This document shows positions 1-8,155 of a stretch of 64,000 nucleotides of DNA, in pieces. Position 1 is the first letter of the stretch. Each line of letters begins with the position of its first letter. The DNA lies in contig NZ_CP025999.1 in the NCBI RefSeq assembly GCF_003086695.1, forward strand, positions 3,017,680-3,081,679, in the 5' to 3' direction. Under the pieces are notes generated by a model. It did no database searches and was not told where the DNA came from. It was given only the letters and a program-made list of their open reading frames with translations. The DNA is from Stenotrophomonas sp. SAU14A_NAIMI4_8. GTDB lineage: Bacteria; Pseudomonadota; Gammaproteobacteria; Xanthomonadales; Xanthomonadaceae. The translations under genes were made by a program, and so were the position numbers.

Positions 1-759
1 GGGCGCGTGGTCGGCGTGGTGCTGGCCGACGGCAGCAGCGAGCGCGCCCATGCGGTGGTGGCCAACGTCAACCCGAAACTGCTGTACGAACAGTTGCTGG
101 AACCGCAGCAGGTACCGTCGCCCACGCGCGAGCGCATGGCGCAGTGGCGCTGTGGCTCGGGCACCTTCCGCATGAACGTGGCGCTGTCTGCGCTGCCCGA
201 CTTCCGTGCCCTGCCCGGTCCCGGCCCACACCTGAGCGCGGGCATCATCCTGGCCCCCAGCCTGGACTACATGGATCGCGCGTGGCTGGATGCGCGCCGC
301 GATGGTTGGTCGCGCGAGCCGATCGTGGAGATGCTGATTCCCAGCACCCTGGATGATTCGCTGGCGCCGCCGGGGCAGCACGTAGCCAGCCTGTTCTGCC
401 AGCACGTCGCGCCGGTGCTGCCAGGCGGCATGCACTGGGATGATCACCGTGACACCGTGGCCGATCTGATGATCGCCACCGTCGATCGCCATGCACCGGG
501 GTTCGCAGCCAGCGTGCTGGGCCGGCAGGTGCTGTCTCCACTGGATCTGGAGCGCACCTTCGGGCTGATCGGCGGCGACATCTTCCATGGCGCGCTCAGC
601 GCCAACCAGCTGTTTTCAGCGCGGCCGATGGTGGGCCAGGCCGGTTATCGCGGCGCCCTGCCCGGTCTGTATCTGTGTGGGTCGGGCACCCATCCCGGTG
701 GCGGCGTGACTGGTGCACCGGGGCACAATGCTGCGCAGGTGGTGTTGCAGGATCTGTGA
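1..759 (+). CDS. NAD(P)/FAD-dependent oxidoreductase, phytoene-dehydrogenase-like (C-terminal part)
   Basis: Reading frame open from the left edge to a TGA at 757-759, so the N-terminal FAD-binding Rossmann motif lies outside the window. The visible ~250 residues match the C-terminal half of the phytoene desaturase/PYROXD2-like amine-oxidase family. They end with the characteristic FAD-contacting segment LYLCGSGTHPGGGVTGAPGHN, followed by a short helix. Substrate cannot be deduced; PYROXD2-like proteins in non-carotenoid bacteria are mostly of unknown function. No carotenoid gene is adjacent, which argues against a role in pigment synthesis, but the upstream side is not visible. Confidence 0.8.
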   Translation, partial: GRVVGVVLADGSSERAHAVVANVNPKLLYEQLLEPQQVPSPTRERMAQWRCGSGTFRMNVALSALPDFRALPGPGPHLSAGIILAPSLDYMDRAWLDARRDGWSREPIVEMLIPSTLDDSLAPPGQHVASLFCQHVAPVLPGGMHWDDHRDTVADLMIATVDRHAPGFAASVLGRQVLSPLDLERTFGLIGGDIFHGALSANQLFSARPMVGQAGYRGALPGLYLCGSGTHPGGGVTGAPGHNAAQVVLQDL

Positions 760-773
760 GGTGGCCCGCATGG

Positions 774-870
774 GTAGGTGCCAACCTTGGTTGGCACGCC
801 TTTGCGTGTACCAACCAAGGTTGGCACCTACCGGACGTTTCGTGCCGACCAACGGTCGGCACCTACCCGC
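774..870. repeat. REP-like palindromes with GGTTGGCACCTACC ends
   Basis: Two head-to-head copies of an imperfect palindrome (GTAGGTGCCAACCTTGG and its complement, about 30 bp apart) are followed by a related copy built on CGACCAACGGTCGG. They fill the space between convergent genes. The GTAGGTGCC head resembles the GTAG head of the SMAG repeats elsewhere in the window, suggesting a related REP subfamily. Confidence 0.7.
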
Positions 871-897
871 GTCAAATGATCCTTCGGATCATTTGAC
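871..897. terminator. Perfect 12-bp inverted repeat overlapping the rhomboid stop codon
   Basis: GTCAAATGATCC at 871-882 and GGATCATTTGAC at 886-897 are exact reverse complements around a TTC spacer. The stop codon of the rhomboid gene (889-891, minus strand) lies inside the right arm. No T-run follows on either strand, so this would be a Rho-type or bidirectional 3-prime-end stabilising hairpin rather than a classical intrinsic terminator. Confidence 0.5.
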
Positions 898-1563
898 GCT
901 GCGCAGGTGGTTCGGGCGCTTTGGCGGGCCGGGCGGGCGGCGCTTGTTGAACGGCGGTTGGCCGCGCCAGTAGCGGATCAGCAGCCAGCCGAACAGCATG
1001 CCGCCCAGGTGTGCGAAGTGGGCCACGCCCGGCTGCCAGCCGGTCATGCCCAGCACCAGTTCACCCACGCCGAACAGGATCACGAAGGTGCGTGCCTTCA
1101 TCGGAATGGGCGGGAACAGCAGCATCACCCGCTGGTTCGGGAACAGCATGCCGTAGGCCAGCAGCAGGCCGAACACACCGCCGGATGCGCCCAGCACCGG
1201 TGCCGGGTTTTCCAGCAGCGAGCCGACCAGCAGCTGGCACAGGCCGGCGCCCACCACGCACACCAGGTAATAGATCAGGAACCGCTTCTCGCCCCAGGTC
1301 TGTTCCAGCGGCGCGCCGAACATGAAGACGGCCAGCATGTTGAAGAACAGGTGTCCGAAGCTGCCGTGCAGGAAACCATAGGTCAGCAGCTGCCAGGGCT
1401 GGAAATTGCCACCTGGCGAAAACGCATCGAAGCCCTGCTGCAGCGGTTGCAGCATGAACGGGGCAAAGGTCTGCATGCCGAGCAGGAACGGCTGCTGCAG
1501 CAGGAACAGGATCGCGTTGGCGATCAGCAGGGCCTTGGTAACGGTGGGCAGTCGCGGGAACAT
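889..1563 (-). CDS. Rhomboid-family intramembrane serine protease
   Basis: 224 residues with six hydrophobic segments. The family signatures are in order: HLFFN at residues 71-75 (oxyanion-site His and Asn), GASGG with the catalytic Ser at 127, and AHFAHLGG with the catalytic His at 185. This is the minimal six-helix GlpG-like core with a basic C-terminal tail rich in Pro, Arg and Lys. It should cleave transmembrane substrates in the inner membrane; the substrate is unknown. ATG start at 1563. The gene is convergent with the oxidoreductase and its 3-prime end is embedded in a perfect hairpin. Confidence 0.93.
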   Translation of the reverse strand: MFPRLPTVTKALLIANAILFLLQQPFLLGMQTFAPFMLQPLQQGFDAFSPGGNFQPWQLLTYGFLHGSFGHLFFNMLAVFMFGAPLEQTWGEKRFLIYYLVCVVGAGLCQLLVGSLLENPAPVLGASGGVFGLLLAYGMLFPNQRVMLLFPPIPMKARTFVILFGVGELVLGMTGWQPGVAHFAHLGGMLFGWLLIRYWRGQPPFNKRRPPGPPKRPNHLRSVK

Positions 1564-1656
1564 GGGATGACCGGCATGGAACGAACTCCATCATAGCCGG
1601 TGCAGGGTGTGGGTTTGACGACGCCGCCGCCGTGCCGGTTCAGCCGGCGGCGATGA

Positions 1657-1995
1657 TCAGGCCGGGCCCCACAGCGCCGCGTCCAAGGCGGCGGCCGGGT
1701 CGATCGCCGGCATGCGCACGCGGCCGTTGGTGACTACCACGCCTTCGGCACGCAGGCGCTGCGCCTGTTCGCGCCAGCCCGCCGAGCCTTCGGCCATGGC
1801 GATGCGACCATCCGAACGCAGCACGCGGTGCCAAGGCAGGCTGGGATCGTCGTTCTGGCCCAGCACGCGTGCGGTCAGGCGGGCACGACCGGGCAGACCG
1901 GCACGCATGGCGACCTGGCCGTAGCCCATCACCTGGCCCGGCGGAATGGCATGGATCACCTGCAGGATGCGCGCGCGCGCCTGCTCCGGGGTCAG
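1657..1995 (-). CDS. Alkyltransferase-like (ATL) DNA-damage recognition protein
   Basis: About 112 residues covering the MGMT DNA-binding domain (ARILQVIHAIPPGQVMGYG, then the active-site loop). The loop reads PWHRVL, with Trp replacing the acceptor Cys of PCHRV alkyltransferases. That substitution defines ATL proteins (E. coli YbaZ, S. pombe Atl1), which bind O6-alkylguanine without removing the alkyl group and route it to nucleotide excision repair. No convincing ATG precedes the domain. The best start is CTG at 1995, whose CTGA overlaps the TGA of the upstream EamA gene (1992-1994) and suggests translational coupling. The frame is open further upstream, but its codons there look non-coding. 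Confidence 0.8.
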   Translation of the reverse strand: MTPEQARARILQVIHAIPPGQVMGYGQVAMRAGLPGRARLTARVLGQNDDPSLPWHRVLRSDGRIAMAEGSAGWREQAQRLRAEGVVVTNGRVRMPAIDPAAALDAALWGPA

Positions 1996-2912
1996 CGCCG
2001 CAGGCGCGTCACCAGCAGCACGCCGAGCAGGACCAGCACGGTGCCGGCGATCTGCGCCGGCCCCATCGGTTCGTCGAGCAGCCATAGGCTCATCACGATG
2101 GTGGAAACAGGGCCCAGCATACCCACCTGCGCGGCCAGCGACGAACCCACGCGCTGCACCGCCAGCATGATCGCCAGCACCGGCAGCACCGTGCACACCG
2201 TGGCATTGACCAGCGACAACCACTGCACCGGCGCCGGTGCCTGCCACAGCAGCGGCAGCGGGTGGGTTGCCGTGAAATGCAGCAGCACCAGCACGCTGGC
2301 CACGCAGCTGGCATAGGCGGTCAGCCGCACCGCGCCCACGCGCGCCACCACCTGCCCGCTGCCGAACAGGTACAGCGCATAGCTGAGCGCACTGCCCAGC
2401 ACCAGCAGGCTGCCGATGATGATCTGCCCGCCCTCGCGCTGCAGGTCATGGCCGAAGGCCAGCAGCACGCCCAGGTAGCTGAGCACCAGCGCGGCGATCT
2501 GCCAGCGCCCCGGCCGCTGCCGTGCCAGCAGCACGTTGATCAGCAGCACCAGGGTCGGGTTCAAGTACAGGATCAGCCGTTCCAGGGTCACGCTGATGTA
2601 CTGCAGCCCCTGGAAATCGAGCAGGCTGGACAGGTAGTAGCCGGTGAAGCCGAGCCACAACACGCGCGCACGGTCCGCCCAGGACAGCGGTTCGGCGCGG
2701 CGTGCGCTCCACAGCGCCATCAGCACGAACAGCGGCAGCGCCATCAGCATGCGCAGGGCCAGCAGCGTGGTCGCATCCACGCCATGGCGCAGGCCCAGCT
2801 TGACGATGATTGCCTTGCCGGAGGCCGCAACGGCACCTATCGCGGCCAGCCCGATGCCGCCCAGCGCGATGCGGGGCGAAGCGGTGGCGATGCGCGAAGA
2901 CGGGCTGGACAT
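1992..2912 (-). CDS. EamA/DMT-family transporter
   Basis: 306 residues with about ten hydrophobic helices arranged as two EamA repeats (approx. 18-150 and 165-300), the usual 10-TM drug/metabolite exporter layout. The second repeat ends LLDEPMGPAQIAGTVLVLLG, a typical EamA signature. Likely an inner-membrane exporter or exchanger of small metabolites; the substrate cannot be read from sequence. ATG at 2912. It is coupled by overlap to the ATL gene downstream. An SMAG repeat pair separates it from the glutathione reductase gene. Confidence 0.88.
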   Translation of the reverse strand: MSSPSSRIATASPRIALGGIGLAAIGAVAASGKAIIVKLGLRHGVDATTLLALRMLMALPLFVLMALWSARRAEPLSWADRARVLWLGFTGYYLSSLLDFQGLQYISVTLERLILYLNPTLVLLINVLLARQRPGRWQIAALVLSYLGVLLAFGHDLQREGGQIIIGSLLVLGSALSYALYLFGSGQVVARVGAVRLTAYASCVASVLVLLHFTATHPLPLLWQAPAPVQWLSLVNATVCTVLPVLAIMLAVQRVGSSLAAQVGMLGPVSTIVMSLWLLDEPMGPAQIAGTVLVLLGVLLVTRLRR

Positions 2913-2992
2913 GGGAACGGCAACAGGCCGCGCGGGGCGGCCAAGGGCAATCGTGGGGCACCCATTGTCGCACGCGCGGCGGGCCGCCCGCG

Positions 2993-3068
2993 GTAGAGTC
3001 GAGCTTGCTCGACTATGCGCGATCCATCAGTCGAGCAAGGTTGATCAGTCGAGCAAGCTCGACTCTAC
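2993..3068. repeat. SMAG (GTAG) REP pair
   Basis: A forward 22-nt unit (GTAG then AGTCGAGCTTGCTCGACT) starts at 2993 and a full inverted unit ends at 3068, with a partial third copy between. Tail-to-tail REP dimers like this can fold into one long cruciform. It occupies the whole gap between the same-strand gor and EamA genes. Confidence 0.88.
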
Positions 3069-3072
3069 GACG

Positions 3073-4431
3073 TTACCGCATCAACACCACTTCTTCCGAC
3101 GAGGTGGGATGGATCGCCACGGTGGCGTCGAACTGTGCCTTGGTCGCCCCCATCTTCACCGCCACCGCAAAGCCCTGCAGGATCTCATCGGCGGCCTCAC
3201 CCAGCAGATGGATGCCGACCACGCGTTCTTCCGGGCCCGCGCATACCATCTTGAACAGGCTGCGCTGGGTGCCGTTGGCCAGCGCCTGCAGCATCGGCCG
3301 GAACCGGCTGTGGTAGACCGTTACCTGATCGAAGCATTCGCGCGCCTGCTGTTCACTCATTCCGACCGCGCCCAGCGGCGGGTGCGAGAACACCACGCTG
3401 GGCACGGTTTCGTAATCCATCTTCGATTCCGGCTTGCCACCGAACAGGCGGTCCATCAGGCGCCGCGCTGCAGCCACTGCCACCGGGGTCAGCCCGACCT
3501 TGCCGGCAATATCGCCCACCGCGTGCACGCTCGGCACCGCCGTGGTCTGCCATTCGTCGACCTGCACCTGGCGGTGCTCACCGATGCCGATGCCCAGCGC
3601 TTCCAGGCCCAGATCCGCACTGTTGCCGCGGCGGCCGGTAGCGAAGAACACCGCATCGAAGGCGCAGTCCAGCGCCCCCTGCGCGCCCACCACGCGCACC
3701 TGCTGGCCGTCGCGCTGCAGTGCCTTCAGGTCGAATTCGAAGCAGATGCGCACGCCCTGCTGGCGCAGGTTTTCGGCCAGCTGCTCGGTCAGTTCGTGGT
3801 CGAACCGGTCCAGCAGGCGCTGCCCGCGCACCAGCAGGCTGACCCGACTGCCCAGTGCCTGCAGCAGGCCGGCCAGTTCCACGGCGATGTAGCCACCACC
3901 GACGATCGCCACCTCGGCCGGCGCCGCGCGCAGATCGAAGAAATCATCCGATACCAGGCCCAGCTCGGCGCCGGGCACGTCGGGCCGCTGCGGGTGCGCG
4001 CCGGTGGCGATCAGGATGTGCTGGGCGCTGTAGCGCACGCCATCGGTGCAGGCCACGGTGTGCGCATCCAACAGGTGGCCGCGCGCAGGAATGCGCACCA
4101 CGCCGGTCTCGTCCAGGCGCGCGTGGTAGCTCTTGTGGATGTTGGTGATGTAGGCCTGGCGGTGGATCACCAGCTCCTTCCAGGACAGCGCAGGACGCGC
4201 CGGCACATCGAAACCCATTGCGTGCGCCAGGCCGATACGCTCGGCCAGATCGGCCGCCAGCCACATCGCTTTCTTCGGCACGCAGCCGATGTTCACGCAG
4301 GTACCGCCCAGCTCGCCCGGTTCCAGCAGCGCCACCCGCTTGCCGTACTGCGCGGCGCGGATCGCGCCGGCCAAGCCGGCAGAACCACCGCCCAGCACGA
4401 TCAGGTCATAGTCGAAGGGCGCAGTACTCAT
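3073..4431 (-). CDS. gor: Glutathione-disulfide reductase
   Basis: 452 residues of the class I pyridine nucleotide-disulfide oxidoreductase family. An N-terminal FAD motif (LIVLGGGSAGLAGA) is followed by the redox-active disulfide GGTCVNIGCVPKK (Cys45/Cys50) of glutathione reductases, an NADPH-binding fold (VAIVGGGYIAVELAG, ~175-190), the ATGRR loop, the second FAD motif VHAVGD, and the dimer domain ending in the catalytic HP pair (IHPTSSEE). The conserved order and about 450-residue length match Gor. It reduces GSSG with NADPH in the cytoplasm for thiol homeostasis. ATG at 4431. Confidence 0.93.
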   Translation of the reverse strand: MSTAPFDYDLIVLGGGSAGLAGAIRAAQYGKRVALLEPGELGGTCVNIGCVPKKAMWLAADLAERIGLAHAMGFDVPARPALSWKELVIHRQAYITNIHKSYHARLDETGVVRIPARGHLLDAHTVACTDGVRYSAQHILIATGAHPQRPDVPGAELGLVSDDFFDLRAAPAEVAIVGGGYIAVELAGLLQALGSRVSLLVRGQRLLDRFDHELTEQLAENLRQQGVRICFEFDLKALQRDGQQVRVVGAQGALDCAFDAVFFATGRRGNSADLGLEALGIGIGEHRQVQVDEWQTTAVPSVHAVGDIAGKVGLTPVAVAAARRLMDRLFGGKPESKMDYETVPSVVFSHPPLGAVGMSEQQARECFDQVTVYHSRFRPMLQALANGTQRSLFKMVCAGPEERVVGIHLLGEAADEILQGFAVAVKMGATKAQFDATVAIHPTSSEEVVLMR

Positions 4432-4539
4432 GGCAATCGCTCGCAGTCTGGGGAAACAACAACATCATCGGGGTACGCCACGCGCACGCGGCCAGCATGC
4501 CACGGAAGGCCGGCGGTTCAGCGTGAGTGATACGGCACG

Positions 4540-5784
4540 TCAGTCGGCCGCGCGGGCCTGGCGCATGACCGGCCACTGCCGATAGGTCATCGCCCGCCAC
4601 AGCCATTCCACCGGCCCGAAGCGGAAACGACGCAGCCACACGTGGCTGATCGCCACCTGCGCCGCGAACAGCGCCAGCGCCAGCAGCAGCTGCCAGGCGC
4701 GCGGCACCTGCTCGAACGCCCCCAGCCCATAGTGGTAGAACAGCAGCGTGCACAGCAGCGACTGCAGCAGGTAATGGGTCAGCGCCATGCGCCCCACCGC
4801 GGCCAGGCCGCGCAGGGCCACGCGCCAGCGCACGATCCACGCCAGATAGCCCAGGCACATCGGCACCGCACCTATCGCCACCAGGGCCATGGCGGCGGTG
4901 GTGGGCAGATCGTAGGCACCGGGCTGCAGGTAGGGCTTCCAGTACGTGCCGGCCAGCGTCAGCAGCAGGCCCAGCGGCAGTGCGACCCAGCGCAGCAGTG
5001 CGTACAGGCGCGCAAAACGTTCCGGTGCGGCCAGTGCACCGCTGCTGGCGAACCAGCTGCCGAGCAGGAACATGCCCAGTACCTGCGGCCCGGAAATGAT
5101 CATGCCGCCCAGCGCCACGCCGAACTCGTGCAGGCGCTGGCCATTGGCCTGCAGCCAGCTGCCCTGCCCGTACACCAGGCGTTGCTGGTCGATGCTCTGC
5201 TGGGCGTCGGCCAGCATCTTCTGCACGTCCTGCGGGGTGGCCATCGACACGATGGCACCCACCAGCAGCATCAGCAGCACGCCGCCCAGATAGACCGTGG
5301 CCCCCATCCAGGGCAGCCAGCTGCGCGGGGCTTCACGACAGGCCAGCAGCGGCAGCGACGCCAGCGCATACAGCACCAGGATGTCGCCGGACCAGACCAG
5401 CAGCGCATGGCACAGCCCGATCAGCAGCAGGCCCGCGCTGCGGCGCAGGTAGAACGGGGCGAAATCACGGCCGGCCGCTTCGGCGCGCTGGGCCATGACC
5501 GCGAAGCCGGCACCGAACAGCAGCGAGAACAGGGTGAAGAATTTGCCCTGCACGAACACGTAGACGAAGGCATCGGCCCAGTAGTCGATGCCCTGCCAGT
5601 GCGTGTCGATGCCGGTGAAGGCCAACTCCAGCGGGCCGGCGAAGGCCTCGATGTTCATCAGCAGGATGCCCAGCAGGGCCACCCCGCGCAGCACATCCAG
5701 CACGGCGATGCGTTCGCCGGAGGTAACCGGCTGCAGGGGAGGAAGTGCGGCGTTCACGGAACATCCGGTGGACAGGTCCGTCAT
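4540..5784 (-). CDS. DUF418 (YeiB-like) multipass membrane protein
   Basis: 414 residues with 9-10 hydrophobic segments. The N-terminal RIAVLDVLRGVALLGILLMN motif and the C-terminal GPVEWLWR motif are the two hallmarks of the YeiB/DUF418 family. The C-terminal half (roughly 230-400) carries the DUF418 domain. These are inner-membrane proteins related to acyltransferase-3-like folds, with no settled biochemical role. It stands alone, separated from slyD by a terminator and from gor by about 110 bp. Confidence 0.88.
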   Translation of the reverse strand: MTDLSTGCSVNAALPPLQPVTSGERIAVLDVLRGVALLGILLMNIEAFAGPLELAFTGIDTHWQGIDYWADAFVYVFVQGKFFTLFSLLFGAGFAVMAQRAEAAGRDFAPFYLRRSAGLLLIGLCHALLVWSGDILVLYALASLPLLACREAPRSWLPWMGATVYLGGVLLMLLVGAIVSMATPQDVQKMLADAQQSIDQQRLVYGQGSWLQANGQRLHEFGVALGGMIISGPQVLGMFLLGSWFASSGALAAPERFARLYALLRWVALPLGLLLTLAGTYWKPYLQPGAYDLPTTAAMALVAIGAVPMCLGYLAWIVRWRVALRGLAAVGRMALTHYLLQSLLCTLLFYHYGLGAFEQVPRAWQLLLALALFAAQVAISHVWLRRFRFGPVEWLWRAMTYRQWPVMRQARAAD

Positions 5785-5830
5785 TATGCCGCTGCCGGGC
5801 GCACTGCGGGCCTGCCCGCAGCCCGGCCCG

Positions 5831-5861
5831 GAAACACAACGGCCCGCCGAAGCGGGCCGTT
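5831..5861 (-). terminator. Intrinsic terminator of slyD
   Basis: On the minus strand AACGGCCCGC pairs with GCGGGCCGTT (arms 52-61 and 38-47 of the 5800 block) around a 4-nt loop and is followed by GTGTTTC. It lies 25 nt past the slyD stop and upstream of the DUF418 gene. The T-tract is short, so termination may be partial. Confidence 0.7.
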
Positions 5862-5885
5862 GCGGGCATCACGATCGCGCAGCGA

Positions 5886-6368
5886 TCAGTGCTGGTGACC
5901 GCCGTCGCCGTGCACGTGGCCGTGTTCGATCTCTTCCTTGCCGGCTTCGCGCACTTCGACGATTTCCACGTCGAAATGCAGGTCCTTGCCGGCCATCGGA
6001 TGATTCAGGTCAACGTCGACCACGCTCATGCCGACCTTCTGCACGGTGACCGCGCGCGGGCCGAAGTTGGTCTGCAGCACGACCTGCTGGCCCGGGGCCA
6101 GCTTGGCATTGCCGAAGTGCTTCTTCGGCACGCGCTGGGACAGGCCCTCGCGGCGTTCGCCGTAGGCGTCTGCAGCGGTCACGTCGACGCTGAAGGTCGC
6201 ACCGGCTTCCTGGTCCATCATGGCGTTTTCCAGGCCCGGGATGATGTTGCCGTGGCCGATCAGGATTGCCAGCGGCTCGCCGCGGTCCTTGGACGACTCG
6301 ATCGGCGCCTGGCCGACTTCGGAAACGGTGTAGTGGAAGCGGACAACGCGGTCTTTTTCGATCTTCAT
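5886..6368 (-). CDS. slyD: SlyD-like FKBP-type peptidyl-prolyl isomerase
   Basis: 160 residues. An FKBP core of about residues 1-65 is interrupted by the insert-in-flap chaperone domain (about 70-130, around AADAYGERREGL), followed by the returning FKBP strand MAGKDLHFDVEIVEVREA. The tail is short and His-rich (HGHVHGDGGHQH), a metal-binding feature of SlyD though shorter than in E. coli. Role: proline isomerase/chaperone and nickel handling in the cytoplasm. Start chosen at ATG 6368 because the FKBP domain begins at once (MKIEKDRVVRFHYTV); the open frame further upstream is antisense to the neighbouring hydrolase. Confidence 0.92.
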   Translation of the reverse strand: MKIEKDRVVRFHYTVSEVGQAPIESSKDRGEPLAILIGHGNIIPGLENAMMDQEAGATFSVDVTAADAYGERREGLSQRVPKKHFGNAKLAPGQQVVLQTNFGPRAVTVQKVGMSVVDVDLNHPMAGKDLHFDVEIVEVREAGKEEIEHGHVHGDGGHQH

Positions 6369-6479
6369 GCGCAACTCTGTCTGGATCTGCCGGAGGCAGG
6401 CGGGTTGGGGCGGGTTGTCGCCCGGCGGGGACGCCGCCATCATGACGGCCAATCCAAGGTGGCGCATTATCCGGAGATC

Positions 6480-7019
6480 ATGCACATCACGCCAGTTTCG
6501 TCCGGCCCGCGCCGGCTCTTCGCGCCCGCCCTGCTGCTGGCCCTGCCCTTGTTGCTGTCCGCCTGCGGCGGCGGCAAGGCCACTCGCCCCGCCCCGCCGC
6601 CACCCTCGGCGCACTGGCCGGCGACCACGCCGGACAACCCCGAGGCCGCCAATTCGGTGCTGATGCGCGCGATCAGTCTGGTCGGCACGCCCTACCGCTA
6701 TGGCGGCAACACCCCCGATTCGGGCTTCGACTGCAGCGGCCTGGTCACCTATGTGTACCGGGAAATGGTCGACCTGAAGCTGCCGCGCACCTCGCGCGAC
6801 CTGGCCGCCGTACAGGGCCCGAAGATCGACCCGCAGCGCCTGGCCACTGGCGATCTGGTGTTCTTCGGCAGTCGCGGCAACGTGACCCACGTGGGCATCT
6901 ACGTCGGCGAAGGCCGCTTCGTGCACGCGCCCAGCACCGGCGGCACGGTGCGCCTGGATTCGCTCAGCGGCGCCTATTGGAAAGACCACTACACAGGAGC
7001 GAAACGCGTCCTTCGCTAA
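6480..7019 (+). CDS. NlpC/P60 (C40) peptidoglycan hydrolase, lipoprotein
   Basis: 179 residues. A signal sequence with lipobox LLSAC (Cys29) predicts an outer-membrane lipoprotein. The Pro-rich linker is followed by an NlpC/P60 domain: TPYRYGG, DSGFDCSGLV with catalytic Cys85, THVGIYVGEG with His137, and VHAP with His149. It resembles E. coli Spr/MepS, which cuts D,D-crosslinks during wall growth. ATG at 6480. It is divergent from slyD with only about 110 bp of shared upstream region, and a second paralogue follows 130 bp downstream. Confidence 0.92.
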   Translation: MHITPVSSGPRRLFAPALLLALPLLLSACGGGKATRPAPPPPSAHWPATTPDNPEAANSVLMRAISLVGTPYRYGGNTPDSGFDCSGLVTYVYREMVDLKLPRTSRDLAAVQGPKIDPQRLATGDLVFFGSRGNVTHVGIYVGEGRFVHAPSTGGTVRLDSLSGAYWKDHYTGAKRVLR

Positions 7020-7044
7020 ACTGAACAGGCGATATGTTCAAAAC

Positions 7045-7060
7045 TGTGACGCGCATCACT
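7045..7060 (+). promoter_or_regulatory. CRP/Clp-type operator
   Basis: TGTGA-CGCGCA-TCACT matches the CRP consensus TGTGA-N6-TCACA in 9 of 10 half-site positions. It lies in an AT-rich 130-bp spacer about 90 bp upstream of the second NlpC/P60 gene. In Xanthomonadaceae the CRP-like protein Clp recognises this sequence class. Binding is inferred from sequence only. Confidence 0.55.
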
Positions 7061-7111
7061 ATGAAAATAACGTTTTTATAACGGAATTTTTAACTTATCG
7101 CGGCTTTTACA

Positions 7112-7137
7112 GGGCATGATGCCCCATCGTTTTTTTT
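7112..7137 (+). terminator. Possible intrinsic terminator between the two NlpC/P60 genes
   Basis: GGGC-ATGAT-GCCC hairpin followed four bases later by a run of eight or nine T. The stem is only 4-6 bp, so it may be a weak terminator or an attenuator in the leader of the downstream gene, whose start is at 7151. Confidence 0.4.
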
Positions 7138-7150
7138 CTGTGACCGACGC

Positions 7151-7924
7151 GTGACGACTGACGACCTGCAAGGCCAAGGCCAGACCGCCGTTCCTTCACA
7201 TCGTGTCCGCCCGCTGCTGCTGGGCCTGGCACTCTGCCTCTCCAGCCTTCCGGCCTGGGCGCAGACCGCTCCGAACCGTTCCGACGCACCGGCACCGGCT
7301 TCCGTGGAAGCCACCGCCAAGCCGGCCGCCAAGGCCGAACCGGCCGCCCAGCGCAGCCGCGCCGATGCCGCCGCCAGCGCCACCCTGGCCGCCCTGCTGC
7401 CGCACCTGGCCGCGAACGACACCATTCCGCTGATGGACCGCTCGGCCATGGTTGCCGGCGACCTCAGCCGCCTGCTTGCCAACTACGACACCAGCAGCGC
7501 CGCCAATGGCAGCGTCGTGGTCGGCAGCGAAGCCGACAACGGCAAGGTGCAGTCGCTGCTGCGCCGCGCGATGACCCTGCTGGGCACCCCGTACCGCTGG
7601 GGCGGCAGCAACCCGGACAGCGGCTTCGACTGCAGCGGTCTGGTGGGTTACGTGTTCCGTTCGGCACTGGGCATCGAACTGCCGCGCGTCTCGCGCGAAA
7701 TGGCCCACGACAACAACGCCCAGCTGATCAACGACCGCGCCTCGCTGGCCGCCGGCGATCTGGTGTTCTTCGGCCGCAAGGGCCGGGTCGACCATGTCGG
7801 CATCTACGTGGGCGAAGGTCGCTTCCTGCACGCCCCGAGCACCGGCAAGGACGTGCGCGTGGACACCCTGCTCAGCGGCTACTGGGGCAACAAGTTCATG
7901 CAGGCGCGCCGGGTCGATCTCTGA
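7151..7924 (+). CDS. NlpC/P60 (C40) peptidoglycan hydrolase, periplasmic
   Basis: 257 residues. A Sec signal peptide ends at about PAWA-Q (residue 37) without a lipobox, so the protein is soluble in the periplasm. An Ala/Pro-rich region of about 100 residues precedes the NlpC/P60 domain: GTPYRWGG, SGFDCSGLVGYV with catalytic Cys161, DHVGIYVGEG with His215 and LHAP with His227. The domain is very close to that of the upstream lipoprotein, indicating a tandem duplication with different localisation signals. GTG start at 7151. A CRP-like site and a T-rich hairpin lie upstream, and a strong terminator follows. Confidence 0.9.
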   Translation: MTTDDLQGQGQTAVPSHRVRPLLLGLALCLSSLPAWAQTAPNRSDAPAPASVEATAKPAAKAEPAAQRSRADAAASATLAALLPHLAANDTIPLMDRSAMVAGDLSRLLANYDTSSAANGSVVVGSEADNGKVQSLLRRAMTLLGTPYRWGGSNPDSGFDCSGLVGYVFRSALGIELPRVSREMAHDNNAQLINDRASLAAGDLVFFGRKGRVDHVGIYVGEGRFLHAPSTGKDVRVDTLLSGYWGNKFMQARRVDL

Positions 7925-7956
7925 CCGCCGCCCGCCCCGTCACCGTCTGAACGACC

Positions 7957-7985
7957 AAGCCGCTGCCCTGCAGCGGCTTTTTCGT
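7957..7985 (+). terminator. Intrinsic terminator after the second NlpC/P60 gene
   Basis: AAGCCGCTG (7957-7965) pairs with CAGCGGCTT (7971-7979) around CCCTG, followed by TTTTTCG. Strong GC stem, T-run, and position 33 nt past the stop codon. Confidence 0.9.
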
Positions 7986-8155
7986 TGTTGCGCCGCTGGC
8001 CGCTGGCCGCCGCCCCGTGCGTTGGTGCTTGATGTCACGGTCCGTTGGGCCGCGGCCGGCCGCCAGCCCGCGGCCTGCGTAACCCGGCGTGGGGCGGCAT
8101 GCCGGGATACCCAGCCAGACCCCGCCCGCGCTGTCTGCGTGCCGGGGGGAAAGGA

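Noticed and set aside
1..759. Carotenoid biosynthesis gene
   Set aside because: Only the C-terminal half is visible and no other carotenoid gene is nearby; the PYROXD2-like group is a better guess.
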